A DNA stretch of 64,000 bases from Cystobasidium ongulense. Lineage: Eukaryota > Basidiomycota > Cystobasidiomycetes > Cystobasidiales > Cystobasidiaceae. This document shows, piece by piece, positions 43,646 through 55,950 of the stretch; position 1 is the stretch's first letter; the number at the start of each line of letters is the position of its first letter. A program made the translations under genes and the position numbers. The DNA lies in the NCBI GenBank assembly GCA_022835595.1, contig BQUP01000005.1:620001-684000 (forward strand), given 5' to 3'. The notes below the pieces were generated by a model, which saw only the letters and a list, made by a program, of their open reading frames with translations, did not search any database and was not told the DNA's origin.

Positions 43646-46600
43646 ATGTTCAACCAGTCCTTCGAAGGGCAGACTCGCTCAAGGCCCGCTATCAATCTCT
43701 CGGGCTCGGCTGCTGCAGCGAGCACGTCGTCCGCGTCATCCTCAGCAGGTCCATCGACTCCGGGAGAGCACAGCATAGCCAACAAAGCTCGCCTTGAGCG
43801 TGCACATCGCGAGCAGCAGCGCAAGCTTGAGCGGACCGCCAGGTCTATCCAGGCATTCTACCGCTCGCGGCGAACAGCTGGTCTTGCAAGAGATGCAATC
43901 CGTCAACAATATGATGCCCTAGCCGGTCAGTCAGGTTGTGAGAGCCAGCAACTAGTCCAAGCTACAAGACTACTGGCATTCATATTCATGCCTGTCATCA
44001 CTGCAAAAAGTCGAGGAATCCGACCACGCTGCACGAAAGCCGATTTGGATCGATTAGGTCGATGGAGCAGGACAATGGCAGTTGGGAAACCCAGAGTTGC
44101 TCTTTTTCAGCAATTCGAGGTGCTAGCAAGTAGCCAAGTCGAGTTTTCACGATATTGCTTTCTTCTGAAAAGATTGGCAAGGACCATGCTTGCTCAGGCA
44201 GCTGACAACGCAAGGTGAGTTTATCAGATTTTCGCCACATCTTGAAAGGCGAACTACTTGCAGGCTCCCTTCAAACAGCTGAAATACCTTTTATAGCTCG
44301 CCTACAATACCTCTATTCCTCGAACTGACTAGACAGTTGCTCGATCCTACAAAGTATACTGGCCTCGCCGAAGGCCGTCTCGCTGGCTTTCCGCAAGAGC
44401 TCGCAGCGTATCTTGTAGAGCATGGAGGTCTCGAAGATCTTCGAAGTCATATCGTGTCGTTTGTAGGTACAATCTACTTGACGCCGAGTATTTAAATGAC
44501 TTCCCGCTGATCAACTGCCCCTCTCATGACAGCCTTCTGGCCAAAGACCGCTTCCACCGTCTATTGCCCCATCAATATCAATATCCCTCTCACTCCTCCT
44601 TCGAACCTCAGGTAGCCCGACATATGACAGCGCGTGTCAATCCTTCCTTTCCAATATTTTCACGATACCTCAACTATTGACACCGAGGCGGTTATCGCCG
44701 AATGCTCTGAACAGTCTTATTGGCCCAACTTCAACTTTGCCATTGTTCGACCTGCTAGAATCGCTCAATAGGACTGCGTCGTCAGCACAAGATCAAGCTA
44801 CGCAATTGAAGTACGCCTACTTGCTCTCCAACCTCATTACGATCGTCTCGAAACGTCTAGTAGCATCTTCTAGTGGAGCAAGCCTGAAGAATGGGCAGGA
44901 ATTGGTGACCACCCTCAACGCTTTCAGGATATGCTTGGACAACTTGCCAACAGGATTGTTGGCAGGAGAACCCAAAGGAAAATCTCCGGCTACTGCCATC
45001 GATGTTGGTCTAAATGAAGATGAAGATATGGCCGTAGATATCGTACATACAAGTAGCTCGGCACGACTGGATCCCGTTACCTATAGTGCTATCGAGCAAC
45101 TGGCGTCAGAAAACTTGCTTTCTGCACTTGTAGCGGCCTCGACTCGCTATAGCGGTACTTCAAGACCTGCACTATCGTCCTTCCTGGTCGCTTTGATCTA
45201 CTCCTGGCCTTCGAAACGCGAAAGCATAGTCAATACCCTCGTATATTCCGATATGGTCGCCGCAGGTCGGGGTGTCATTCGCGAGCTGTGGCGTGGCTGG
45301 GTACGCCCTTCCAATCTTATGAAGGCTATATCCGGTTCAAGCGGTCAAGCTTCATCAAGTGTGACAAATGCCGTCATAAACACCTTCACCAATCCGCTAT
45401 GTAAGGAAGACTGGCCTCATCTAATACTTCTGGCAGAGCTATATGCACGGACGCTACTTACGTTGGGAGACGACGAGTTTTTCGCCAATGCTGGAGGGCC
45501 TGGGCGAGGAACCGCTCCAGTCTCTCGTAATCCTCTTACAACCGACGAGGTTATTGGTCTAAGCGGTCTGTTAAGAAACATCGCTTTTACTTTATACTGG
45601 CAGCCAGAGGTGCTATTGAATGCAGACGGGCAGCCAAACCATGTGACAGGCAGCAAGGTCTCGTTGGAAGGACTGAGAAGCCTTTCTACGCAACTGCTTC
45701 AAATGATACACGCCAGAGAGTAAGTCCTTCCTCTGTTCTTTTACTTAACCTTCTGAGGCTGATGCTAACGAGCTTCGTTTCAGCTCTCGCCGCCACTTCA
45801 CACCGACGAATCACTGGATAATGACTTCACAAATGGATGTGAAGTCGTTCATCGAATCAGTCCTTGTTGAGGATCGCGAGCTGAATGACGAAGCAGATGG
45901 AACGAGGGCGGCAGACGTAGCTATGGAAGACTCAGACGATGAAGAAGTGTTCGGACGTCGGCCAGCTGGCCCGCGTGCACGGAATATACCGAGCAGAAGA
46001 CAGATGGCATACGTCAGTCCTCGCTTGGGGGTCCTGAACAACAGTAAGTGTCCGCACTCGGAAAGCCAGTCTTATCAAGCTGACCCGGTCCTATGTTCTA
46101 GTCCCATTCGTCATTCCTTTCGAGACAAGAGTGTCCATCTTTCAACAATTCGTAGCCAACGATCGGCATAGAGTGGGGCTATCAGGCCTTGACAGGAACT
46201 TCAATTTTGGTCTTGATGGACGTGGCATAGCTGGTAGAGGCACAATCCGCAGGGGTCATGTTGCAGACGATGGCTTCCGAGCGTTTTCTGGACTGGGCAG
46301 TCATCTTAAAGGTCGTCTGGCTATTCGGTTTATCGACGAGTATGGGCAAGAGGAAGCGGGCATTGATGGCGGTGGTCTTTTCAAGGAGTTCTTGACTTCG
46401 TAAGTTCTGGAACCACAGAGAAAAGATGCACGTCATTGACGATTCGTTATTGTAGTCTGTCGAAAGAAGCATTCGACATTGATCGTGGCTTATGGGCGGA
46501 GAACAGGAATCATGAATTATACCCAACGTCAACGTCGTACTCCAGAGAAGGTGAGATTACGCAATTGATCTTTGTCAAGCTCTAAGACTGACTTTCTCCT

Positions 46601-47546
46601 GGGCAGCACATTCGCTACAATGGTATGCCTTCCTGGGCCGTATGATGGGTAAGGCTCTGTACGAAGGTATTCTTGTCGATGTGCCATTTGCGCCATTCTT
46701 TCTATCCAAGTGGCTTGGAAGGGCTAGTGGATGTGAGTACATGGTGTGTTTCTGAAGGGTAGAAGTAGTCCTAACATAGTCCTGTCACAGTCGACGACCT
46801 CGCTTCCTTCGACCCGGATCTCTACCAAGGTTTAGTACAGTTGAAGAACTACGCGGGCAACGTCGAAAAAGATATGTCATTGAATTTTACTGTTTCCGAG
46901 GAGGACTTTGGCGTCAGCCGCACCATCGACTTGATACGAAATGGCAGTAGTATCCCTGTTACGAACGAAAACCGAATCAGCTACATCTACCGGGTATCAG
47001 ATTATCGCCTTAACAAACAAATAGAGAAGCAGTGCTCCGCGTTCTTTTCTGGACTGTCAGATCTAGTCGATCCAAAATGGCTGCGGATGTTCAATCAAGT
47101 TGAGCTGGGCTTGCTTGTCGGTGGTGCCGAGACAGGCATCAGCGTTGATGACTTGCGTCACAATACGATATATTCAAGAGATTACGACGAGTCCAACCCG
47201 ACCATCCAGTACTTTTGGAAGGTTGTCGAGACTTTCAGTCAAGAAGACAAGAAAGCTCTCGTCAAATTCTGTACCTCCTGCCCTCGACCTCCCCTGCTTG
47301 GCTTCGGCCAGCTCAACCCCAAATTCGCGATCGCTCCTGGCGGAACAGATGAGAATCGTATGCCGAGTGCGAGTACTTGTGTAAAGTGAGTAGTTGATTC
47401 CTGCATCACTTCGAAGTGCATATTTCCTGACAAAAATGGTTCTATCGCACAGCCTTCTCAAGCTCCCGGCTTATTCCTCGCCAGATCGTCTCAGACAGAA
47501 ATTGCTTGCTAGCATCCACTCTGGAGCTGGCTTCGACCTTTCATGA
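43646..47546 (+). CDS. HUL5: HECT E3 ubiquitin ligase, Hul5/UBE3C-like
   Basis: Nine exons (43646-44214, 44297-44462, 44533-45719, 45784-46043, 46102-46399, 46456-46550, 46607-46732, 46791-47385, 47453-47546) give 1129 residues. An IQ-like motif lies near residues 60-80 (ARSIQAFYRSRRTAGLARDA), as in UBE3B, UBE3C and Hul5. The HECT domain fills the last ~370 residues: FNFGLDGRGIAGRGT, RFIDEYGQEEAGIDGGGLFK, LQWYAFLGRMMGKALYEG and VDVPFAPFFLSKWLG. QVELGLLVGGAE and LLGFGQLNPKFAI lead to the active-site Cys at about 1097 in MPSASTCVNLLKLP. The tail GAGFDLS is the normal HECT end. Yeast Hul5 extends ubiquitin chains at the proteasome and clears misfolded proteins. All junctions keep frame. Confidence 0.94.
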
Positions 47547-47714
47547 ATGCTGTAGAGTAGTAGGATTATCAGTCCCATGTAGCATTATTATCCAGAGTCA
47601 GAAGACTACTAATATTTCGCCACGGTAACGCCGATCAATGTTCACTTGCCGACATTTTGCCTCGTTTTGACTTTCAGCTTATCATACAAGTACATGTTGA
47701 GCCAAACGCCTAGG

Positions 47715-48848
47715 ATGATGCTGCTGCGTTTATTCTCGCGCAGAGCCAGCTCAAGATGCTTCTCGACATCGAAAACACGCTGGGACTCGTTGGCGCCGGT
47801 GACCCTGGCGCATGATCTGTACCCGGCACCTTCTTCCACCGACCCTAGTCAAAGTCCGCTGGTCATCCTACATGGTCTTTTCGGATCAAAACAAAACTGG
47901 AGGTCTCTTTCAAAGGCTTTGGCACAAAAACTTGGGCGGAGTGTGTACACCCTCGTACGCGCCGAAAGCTCCAACTGAAACTAGTAGTCTATTCTGATAA
48001 ACCCGGATTGATGCAGGATTTACGAAACCACGGAGACAGCCCGCATAGTGAGGGCACAACGTATCGACACTATGCTCAAGATGTGTCCGCATTTCTGTCA
48101 AGCAATAAACTCAGGAATCCCATCCTTATGGGCCACTCGATGTGAGCGGCCGACGTAAACGATCCCGACGAAATTGCCTGGCTAAACACTACACTGATTA
48201 TAGGGGCGGCAAAGTGGCCATGACACAAGCACTATCGGAGCCAGAGAGCATATCCAAACTGATAGTGGTCGACATCTCACCTGCAAAAGGAGCTATCTCG
48301 CCAGAGTTTGCACAGTACATAGTTGGCATGCGTGAGGTTGACGAGGCGAACGTGAACAGCAAGAAAGAGGGCGACAAGATCTTGCAGTCATACGAAGAGG
48401 TGTGTTATCTTGACTCTGCGTCCATCTCGGTCCTCATTCTGACAATCCTGTACAGAGTCTGCCAATACGCCAATTCTTGCTTACAAATCTAACGAAAGAC
48501 AAGGATAGCCCAAATTATAGCGTACGTTTGCCACTCGACATCCTTTCAGACTCAATAGACAATATTGGCGACTTCCCATTCGACCCGAAAGACGGTGCTC
48601 GCTTCGATAAGCCTGTATTATTCATCAAGGGAGGCGATAGCAAGTACATCAATCGAAAAAACGTGGGCGTCGCGGAAGACCTCTTCCCTCAGATGCGCCT
48701 GGAGGTCATCGATGGCGTAGGACACTGGGGTGAGCTTTACATCTTGGCGAGACTGGCATTCCAAATTCTGATTGCTCCTACAATCTCCACAGTGCACAGC
48801 GAGAAGCCTAAACAATTCATAGACCTTGTAGATGAGTTCTGCAAGTAG
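47715..48848 (+). CDS. IMO32: mitochondrial alpha/beta hydrolase, ABHD11/Imo32-like
   Basis: Five exons (47715-47954, 48017-48141, 48204-48399, 48456-48729, 48793-48848) give 296 residues. The N-terminus MMLLRLFSRRASSRCFSTSK is a good mitochondrial presequence; an in-frame ATG at 47694 adds 7 residues. The hydrolase fold shows PLVILHGLFGSKQNW (oxyanion HG), DLRNHGDSPHS, the nucleophile elbow GHSMGGKVAM split by an intron, and KLIVVDISPAKG. Later come FIKGGDSKYI and GHWVHSEKP with the catalytic His. ABHD11 is a mitochondrial serine hydrolase reported to protect 2-oxoglutarate dehydrogenase. The 63-nt intron 48730-48792 has no stop in frame, but splicing restores the conserved GHWVH. Confidence 0.92.
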
Positions 48849-49150
48849 CCAGCTGTACCCGTCTGACCGGGGTACGCCATTCAAGCTTGCATGACAACTA
48901 GATAACGCTATCGTATCTCCGCTTCCGCGCATCAACTATTTCAGCTTCATCCTCACAGTCCTGAAGGGGTTGCACAAATAGGTTGCATCCCGGACGGACA
49001 CAAGGCGGTCCATAGTAGGCTGCACCAGATGAAAGGTCCAGACCCGGCGGTGCTTAGCGCCTTTTCTGATTGCAACCTCAGGTGCACTGATTCATCTCCG
49101 AAGTTTGCTGACCCCTATCTTTCACACACCAACTTCAACGCCGTGCAGAA
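48849..49150. other. intergenic spacer, no gene seen
   Basis: About 300 bp between IMO32 and the small unknown gene, both on plus. No further feature was recognised. Confidence 0.4.
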
Positions 49151-49692
49151 ATGAGAACCAGTATCGACCAGCAATTACGACCATGTGGTGAACCTAAGTG
49201 AGCTCCTTATGTCCCTCGCAGCCCGTATCACCCTTCAAGGTGTCCTGACTGACACCGCCCGACCCCTTTTCACGCATTATAAGGCCTATTAGCAGCTCCA
49301 AAACCTTATTGCTTCCAAACAGCAGGATGATATGGACGCGACAAGATCATGTGACTATCGCCAGGAGCGCCGATGATGACAACAGTGGATGTGAGAGGAC
49401 CGTTCTGGGTTATGGTGGAGCTATCGAGGAATGCGGTGCTTTGCGCTTGACTGAAGCGGATGGAGATGGAGATGAGAGCGAGATCCGCAATTGCCCTATT
49501 CCAGGGAGCTCCGAAGACGCCGTTGCTAAGTATGCAGACGCGACAGATCCGCCTATCCTCAAAGACCATTGTAGACCTTCGCTGATCTCCGCTCGGTCGC
49601 CAACACTGTTTGATGCTGACTTTGACGTGAAACTTGACGCGGAGACAGGGCGTTGGGTTGTATCCAACGTGAACGTAATAAAGCGATCATGA
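49151..49692 (+). CDS. small hypothetical protein
   Basis: Two exons (49151-49197, 49293-49692) give 148 residues. The intron gtgagc...ttag (95 nt) joins MRTSIDQQLRPCGEP to NSSKTLLLPNSRMIWTRQ in frame; an acceptor three bases later also keeps frame. I do not recognise the family. The middle is acidic (TEADGDGDESE). The C-terminus DADFDVKLDAETGRWVVSNV followed by NVIKRS looks like a structured beta hairpin ending. No signal peptide or membrane segment is seen. The gene is convergent with the LRR gene. Open frames on the opposite strand are possible, but they lack a splice-linked start. Confidence 0.5.
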
Positions 49693-49868
49693 TCTGATGC
49701 GGAGCGTTGTAGACAAAGCACGACCTGAACGATTGCCGTGATTCTTGTTGTTGTGAGAGGTTGTCTAGCTTGTGACGTGAAGGAAACAACGGGAGCCATG
49801 TGCTCTTCCTTTAAGGCCTGTTTGCGAGGGCGTTACGAAATATTGTTCACACTCTCCGCTATGAAATC

Positions 49869-51829
49869 TTACGACCAGGACTTGCTTTTCGATAACACAT
49901 TTGCAAACACGCGTTTAGGAGGCGCAGATGTTTTACGAATGATGGAGGTCGGGCCTTTGTTGCCTTGCTGTGGCAAAGGCACACCCGAAAGTTGCGACGA
50001 AGCTGGGGTGTATGGCGACACCGACTTAGTCGAAGTGAGAGATGTCGAGGCTTGCTTTTCCATGCTTATGGATTCGGCCAAACTTATGCGCGGTCTCTTT
50101 TTCACACGTATTGCAGCTTGATCGTCTGGTGTTGCGCTAGTGGTTGCTCTGGGCTTGAAGACTTCGGCTTGAGCTGGAAACACAGAGTGAATCTCCGCGG
50201 AGGATCTCTTGAAGAACCGTAATAGCATCAACGGGTGTCTATCAGGTATCTTCGTGTGCTGTTGGCCATTACCTTCACGCGGCACAGGCTGGCGGTAGAA
50301 TGCTGATAGTGTAGAGTCCTCCGTAGCAATGTGCTCGCGCTCTAGGTAAGGCTTGTCCTCGTCTTCTTCCTCCGAAAGATCTAAATCAGAGTCACCGACA
50401 TCTTCATCATCATTCGCTTCAACTGCACCTAATTCAGGTGCCTTTCTCTTATTGGCAAAGCGCTTCCATCCGACATCAGCTTGCGAGATGGGCAATTGTC
50501 CGCCCATAACATTGATGTGTCTACCATGTCTGAAAGCTGATCCCTTGGAAGCTTCTTGTAAGCCGTGGTCACGCAAAGCCTCGTCGTTGATAGGCACAGA
50601 AGTATACACATTGCCATAAATATGATGGGAAGCTACGAATCGATTCTTAGCAGCTGGTATCCGAGGGTCTAGCACTTTGGAATCGTCCAGTCGAGTGAGT
50701 GCCGTTACAAGGATGCAAGGCTCATCTAACGTTGAGGATGCTGTCTCCGATAAATCTTCAGGTTTCTTTACCAGAGGAGTATTTATAGCGCGGCTGTATT
50801 GGCGATACGTCTTGCCCAGAGGTGTAGGGGCAAACAAAGATAGCTGGATAGGCGTGAAAGCGGAGATATATGGCGGCTTTGTCAATTGTCGCAAGATATC
50901 CTTGGTCGCCGTGGTACACGAGGTACCTCGTAGATCTAAATGCGATAGCAGTGTATAAGCCTTCAGCAGTCCAAGACTGCGAACTGCAACGCACCTAGCA
51001 TTTTTAGAGCGGTAAAGCGGGCCAATTTGGGAGCGCTCTTGTCGGTGATGAGCTTGCAATCTCGCAGAGTGAGAACTTCCAGCTTCCCAAAAGCCTTGCC
51101 CTCTTCTGCTCCGACATCACGAGATAGGGCCGTGATTGTATCGTTGTCGAGTTGGGTAAGATGGTCTAGCCGGAGCGCGACTAGGCTATTCGCAAAGGAC
51201 ATCCTGATTTTGTATATGTCCGTCTTCTGAAATGCAGTGCTGGAGAGGTCCAAGAGGGTCGTATTATACGTGTTATTCAGGCTATTTAGCTCATTCACGT
51301 CGTCGAATACCAGTCCGGTATATGTTCTCATCGCTTTGGGTATGGCATCTGCGTCTACCGACTGAAGCAATTGCCATACGGAGAAAGGTATATCTTGACC
51401 TTTGAACCGCTTTTTGACGCGTCGACAGAGATTCTCAGCGAATCGACTAGGTAATCTAGACGATAGCAGAGAGTCTTGCATGGCCTTTTCGCCGATGTTT
51501 TGTGTCACGACGCGCAAACAGCTCCGCTCGAGGGACGTGAAGCCTTCGTTGGAGATCTTGCGCAGGTATCGGTCTTGCGACTTGGGGAGACTGGTGATGA
51601 GCTGCTTGTCCAGCTGTTCTCGCGAGATGCGCTTCTGAGCTGGCGGCAGGACTGCGTCGCGGTACGCTACATCTCCTCCAGCACTTTTCCAGCCTGTTTT
51701 GCCGCTCATGGCAACCTCGTCGCCGCCATCCAGACGACTTTTGGGTGCAGCAGCTCCCAGTCCGCGCATCTTGATAGCTGCATTTTTCGTGTGTCTGTTG
51801 CTCAGCGCTCCATCGTTGCCTTTCTGCAT
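49869..51829 (-). CDS. leucine-rich-repeat protein, function unknown
   Basis: Two exons (51829-50995, 50935-49869) give 633 residues with a 59-nt intron (gtgcgt...tttag). The junction restores an LRR: LEVLTLRDCKLITDKSAPKL, then ARFTALKMLDLRGTSC. LRR-like units lie at about 185-320 (TTLLDLSSTAFQKTD, VALRLDHLTQLDNDTI), resembling the AMN1/Cys-containing type. The N-terminus is basic. The second half has a Glu/Asp-rich patch (DSDLDLSEEEDEDKPYLE) and a Ser/Thr/Pro-rich C-terminus ending VLSKSKSWS, both likely disordered. I do not recognise the orthologue. The start codon lies 107 bp from the divergent RecQ start, so they share a compact promoter. Confidence 0.75.
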
Positions 51830-51936
51830 TGCATGCTGGATGGATAAATGGTCTTGAGAAGAAGCGTGAGGTGCAGCTTTGCTTTTGACAACACCAATGT
51901 GAAAGCCTTACAAATGGACGAGGCTACAGCACGACA
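51830..51936. promoter_or_regulatory. 107-bp divergent promoter (LRR gene and RecQ)
   Basis: The two start codons are only 107 bp apart on opposite strands, so leaders and promoters must overlap or be very short. Confidence 0.5.
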
Positions 51937-54900
51937 ATGGCACTCTTCAAGTACCAGAATGACGGTACAGCCAGTGAGGATGGACGTGCTGCCCACTCTC
52001 GCAGCAATGGAAAGGCTCGTATGAATACTGCGATGATCAACAATGATGCCGGCGAGGATTACGATCTGCAGGCGGCACTGGACATTGAGCAAGCAGATCT
52101 GGAAGGTGACTGGGAACCTCACGACTATCTGTATGATAACTTCGAAGCTCCAAAAGCCAGCTCATCCAAGGCGCTTTTGCCGCAGCAGGACCGACCTCTT
52201 AAAGCACAACAGCCGACCAAGGAACAGCAGGTTTTCGACATTGAAGACGATGATGATGATGATGATGATGATGATGAGATGGAAATGATTCCTGTGCCTA
52301 TAGATGCAGGAGGCAGCATCGTTAGCGATGCTAGAGTAGAACAGGTCAGTTTCGCCACCTTTACCTCTATTGTATGCCAAGAACACGACATACTCATACG
52401 CGTACAATGCAGATATCATGCGAGATTGATTCCATAGATGAACAAATAGCATCACTGAAAGCAGCTCGAGCAATCCTAGCAGACGATAGACAAGCTTTAC
52501 TGAATCGACAGAAAGCAGCTCAAAACAATCTACGTGAAAAACAGAGACAGGTCAACCATATCAAGCCTCTTCCATCGGCAGGAGTCGTCAATTACTCCCA
52601 ATCTTCTCAATTTCCCTGGAAGAAGAAACTAGACGGAATTCTCGACCGTGTCTTCGGAATCAAGAAATTGAGGCTTTGTCAAGAGGGTGTTTTGAATGCC
52701 GTTCTTGACGGTCGCGATGTCATCTGCATCATGCCTGTAAGTTTCGGCTCTCGAACAGGGGCCTCCTAAGTACATGGCTCAAGTATATCCTTTTTTTTCC
52801 AGACCGGTGGAGGAAAGAGCGTCTGTTTCCAAGCGCCTGCCTTGATGTCAAATGGAGTAACGCTGGTTATTTCGCCGCTACTTTCACTCATGGCTGACCA
52901 AGTACTGGGTTTGAATGCGAAAGGTGTAGAAGCAGTCATGTAAGGCTACAGTAGTCGAACTGACAAGTCCTTCTGCGGGAGAGCTATGTGACTGATCTTC
53001 CGAAACAACAGGATCACCGGAAGTACCCCTCATACCGAGATAAAGGACATTACGGAACGTTTGACCTCGCATGAAGGCAATATCAAGCTATGTTATGTTA
53101 CGCCCGAAAAGGTGTGTATGTACTCGCCAAGGGGAGTAATCAGGCATAGACTGAATTGATTCTCACCTACCTTCCATCAGCTCGCCAAGTCGAAAACCTT
53201 TGCCAACGTATGTTACAGCTAGGATCTTCCCAGGAATGTTCGCTAATGAAGCAGTCCTCGCTCCGTGTCTCTACTCATAGACTCTTGGCAGAATGTACTC
53301 TTCTGGCCTCTTATCACGGATAGCCATCGACGAATCACATTGTTGCTCCCAGATGGGCCACGATTTCCGACCCGATTACAAGCGTTTATCAATGCTAAAG
53401 CAGCTATACCCGAAGACACCTATCATAGCACTTACAGCAACGTGTGGCAAAGCAGTTTTGAACGATGTCGTCCGAATACTTCACTTGAAAAGCTGTACAT
53501 CAGGAGAATCGGCAGAATCCAACAAGTCTGTATTCTTCTCTGCTCCTTTATACAGATCGAATCTACATTACTCAATTAGGATTAAACCTGTCCAAGCTCC
53601 AGTATTCGCTTCTGAGATGGCGGAGTTGATATTAAGTAGATATCCTAATTCTGCTGGAATTATATATTGTTTGTCTCAGAAAGAAACGGAAACTTTCGCT
53701 CAGGCTATCAGTGAGTGTTCTGAAGGGAAGATCAAAATCGGCACGTATCATGCGGGCATGAGTGATTATGATAAAGAACGCATACACACTAGATGGAGAG
53801 AGGGGAGGATTAAATGCGTTGTTGCGACTATTGCCTTCGGAAGTAAGTGAGGTAAACATCTGGTTCTACTGAGATATTGGCTGATTTCCTCGGTCTGCTT
53901 ATAGTGGGCATTGATGCACCCGATGGTAAGGAAAGGCATCGTTTGAATCGTACATGTGCTTAGCTTAAATTCTGGCTTTAACAGTTCGCTATGTCTTCCA
54001 TCAAACTATCAGCAAGAGCATGGAAGGATAGTAAGCCATGTCTAATCTTATTCTTTTCCTCCAAACAAGGAAGTTGACGCACAGCTCAATTAGCTACCAG
54101 GAAACCGGACGAGCTGGTAGAGACGGAAAAGACTCGGACTGCATACTCTGTGAGAATTACCTCTCTTCCCTACGCAGTCAAACTCTTTGATCTAATGCAC
54201 AACTGCTCTATATAGGGTTCCGACCAGCCGATGCAAGTCGACTCAGTACCCTGACTCTCGGTGAAGTAGAAGGTCAAAAGAAATGTAGGTCGTCATACAC
54301 GCACGCCGTATGATTATTCGCCACAGGAGATGAATTGATTCACTCACAAATCAACAGTACATACTATGCTCAAATACGCTCTAGATTTCAAAACATGTCG
54401 AAAACTTCTATTCGATACATACTTTGGAAATCCAGCGAATGTGGTCGCGCCCTACGCAGAATCTGACCGTAGTATATGCGGTCATTGCGATAATTGTATA
54501 CGTTCGAAAGCAGCAAACGGAACAGATCAAGGCCAAGCAAACAACGAAAATGATGAAGAAATCGAAAACGGAAAGACAGAAGTATCAGCTGTGGTGGATT
54601 ATGCACGAAAACAGCAAATTCTCACAAGAGATGTTACGATGGAAGCGTGGAAAATATGCAAGATTATCAAAGCTGCTGATGCGTTATCATCGCGGATTAC
54701 ATTACCGGGAGCAGCTGATCTCTGTCGCGGATTGTCCAAATGTACTTTCCCGACGAAGGACAAGAATGCCAAAGCATCTCTAAATCTAGACAGCATATGC
54801 AATGGTAAAATCACATCAATCAATAAAGAGGATATGGAAATGCTCCTTCTGGAATTACTGCTACAAGGATACCTGAAAGAGGAATTCGTACAGACTGCCT

Positions 54901-55664
54901 ATACCATCAATTCGTATATCGTTTCTGGACCTCAAAGCATCAGACTTACTCGCTTGAAGGAAGAAAACGTTGAGGCAAGTGGTATCAAGATTGAACTCTC
55001 GACTCTGGCGACTGTCAAAGCTGCCAAAGGGAAAGGCAAGAAGAGAGATGAAGAAGTAGAGGATGAGGATGATGCTGATAGCGAAGCGAAGGGAGACGCT
55101 AAAAAGAAACAGAAACCGAAGAGAAAGAGGAAAAGTAGTAAAGACGATAGCGTTGATTCTGCCACTGAATTATCAGTGGAGAAGGGCACAGGCAGGAAGA
55201 AACCAGCTATAAAACCTATTGGCACCGCAAGAAAGGCACCCTCTGGCAAGAAGAAAGACAAAGATAGGGAAGCGGAGGTAGTTGAGAAGGTACCTGCTAG
55301 GAAGAGACCAAAGAAGCCAGTCTCTGATTCCGATGAATACGAGGATTTGGAATTACATCTTACTGCACCAAAAGCTAACACCAAGCTACGAGATAACGAT
55401 AGGAAATCACGACAAGATAGCGAAGTAGAACATGAAGATGGAGATATGGGAATAGATAGCGATGTCTCTAAAATCCCTTCCGACCCGGCTGGATTCGACA
55501 TGTCAGAAGATGAGGAGGAAGGGTCACTCGCATACCCCTTCATACGCGATAGGTACCGTAAGAAGAAGGACAATACCGGTTCGGCGAGGAGTAAAGCTGC
55601 CAGCGCTGCTGTGAAGAGAGCCGAGGACGGTTCGAGGGTCATTGATCTGGATAGCTTTGATTGA
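51937..55664 (+). CDS. RecQ-family ATP-dependent DNA helicase
   Basis: Eleven exons (51937-52344, 52413-52736, 52803-52939, 53012-53111, 53181-53207, 53281-53842, 53905-53925, 53985-54030, 54094-54149, 54216-54284, 54358-55664) give 1018 residues. After an acidic N-terminus and a coiled-coil, motif 0 is RVFGIKKLRLCQEGVLNAVL. Walker A is MPTGGGKSVCF (about 243-253), Walker B is IDESHCCSQMGHDFRPDY and motif III is IIALTATCG. Motif V is AFGMGIDAPDVRYVFH and motif VI is YYQETGRAGRDGKDSDC. The RQC zinc site CRKLLFDTYF...CGHCDNC follows. The C-terminus is long, Lys/Glu-rich and NLS-like, with no HRDC domain visible. The core and RQC resemble the RecQ1 type. Two tiny exons (27 and 21 nt) lie inside the helicase core. 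Confidence 0.93.
52245..52278 (+). repeat. GAT repeat coding poly-Asp
   Basis: About eleven GAY codons in a row in exon 1 of the RecQ gene encode an Asp run. It is a potential length-variable microsatellite. Confidence 0.8.
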
Positions 55665-55950
55665 CTGATATCATGCGCGGAGCACCCATGTAGCATGATT
55701 CTGCCTCTAGAAGGCCTGCGATGATATTGCGATACTGTTCTGCTATGCTGCAACTGCGCCATGCTGTGCTGTCATGCATCTGTCCAAACTGGTAGGCTGT
55801 ACTTGTTCGTTCTCGAGAACACCGCCACAAAGCTTGATCAACTTCGTGCAGCCCTGCAAATGACAACCACAAAAGCAAGTCGACCCTTTTTGCTTTCTCT
55901 TCGAACTTCTCACTTTACTTCAGCTCATTCACTACACATCTACATTCACC

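Noticed and set aside
50936-51057. Apparent frameshift in the LRR gene
   Set aside because: A 59-nt GT-AG intron (50936-50994) restores both the frame and the leucine-rich repeat (KMLDLRGTSC), so the gene is intact. A GC-AG intron ending at 50984 also keeps frame but would delete a good repeat.
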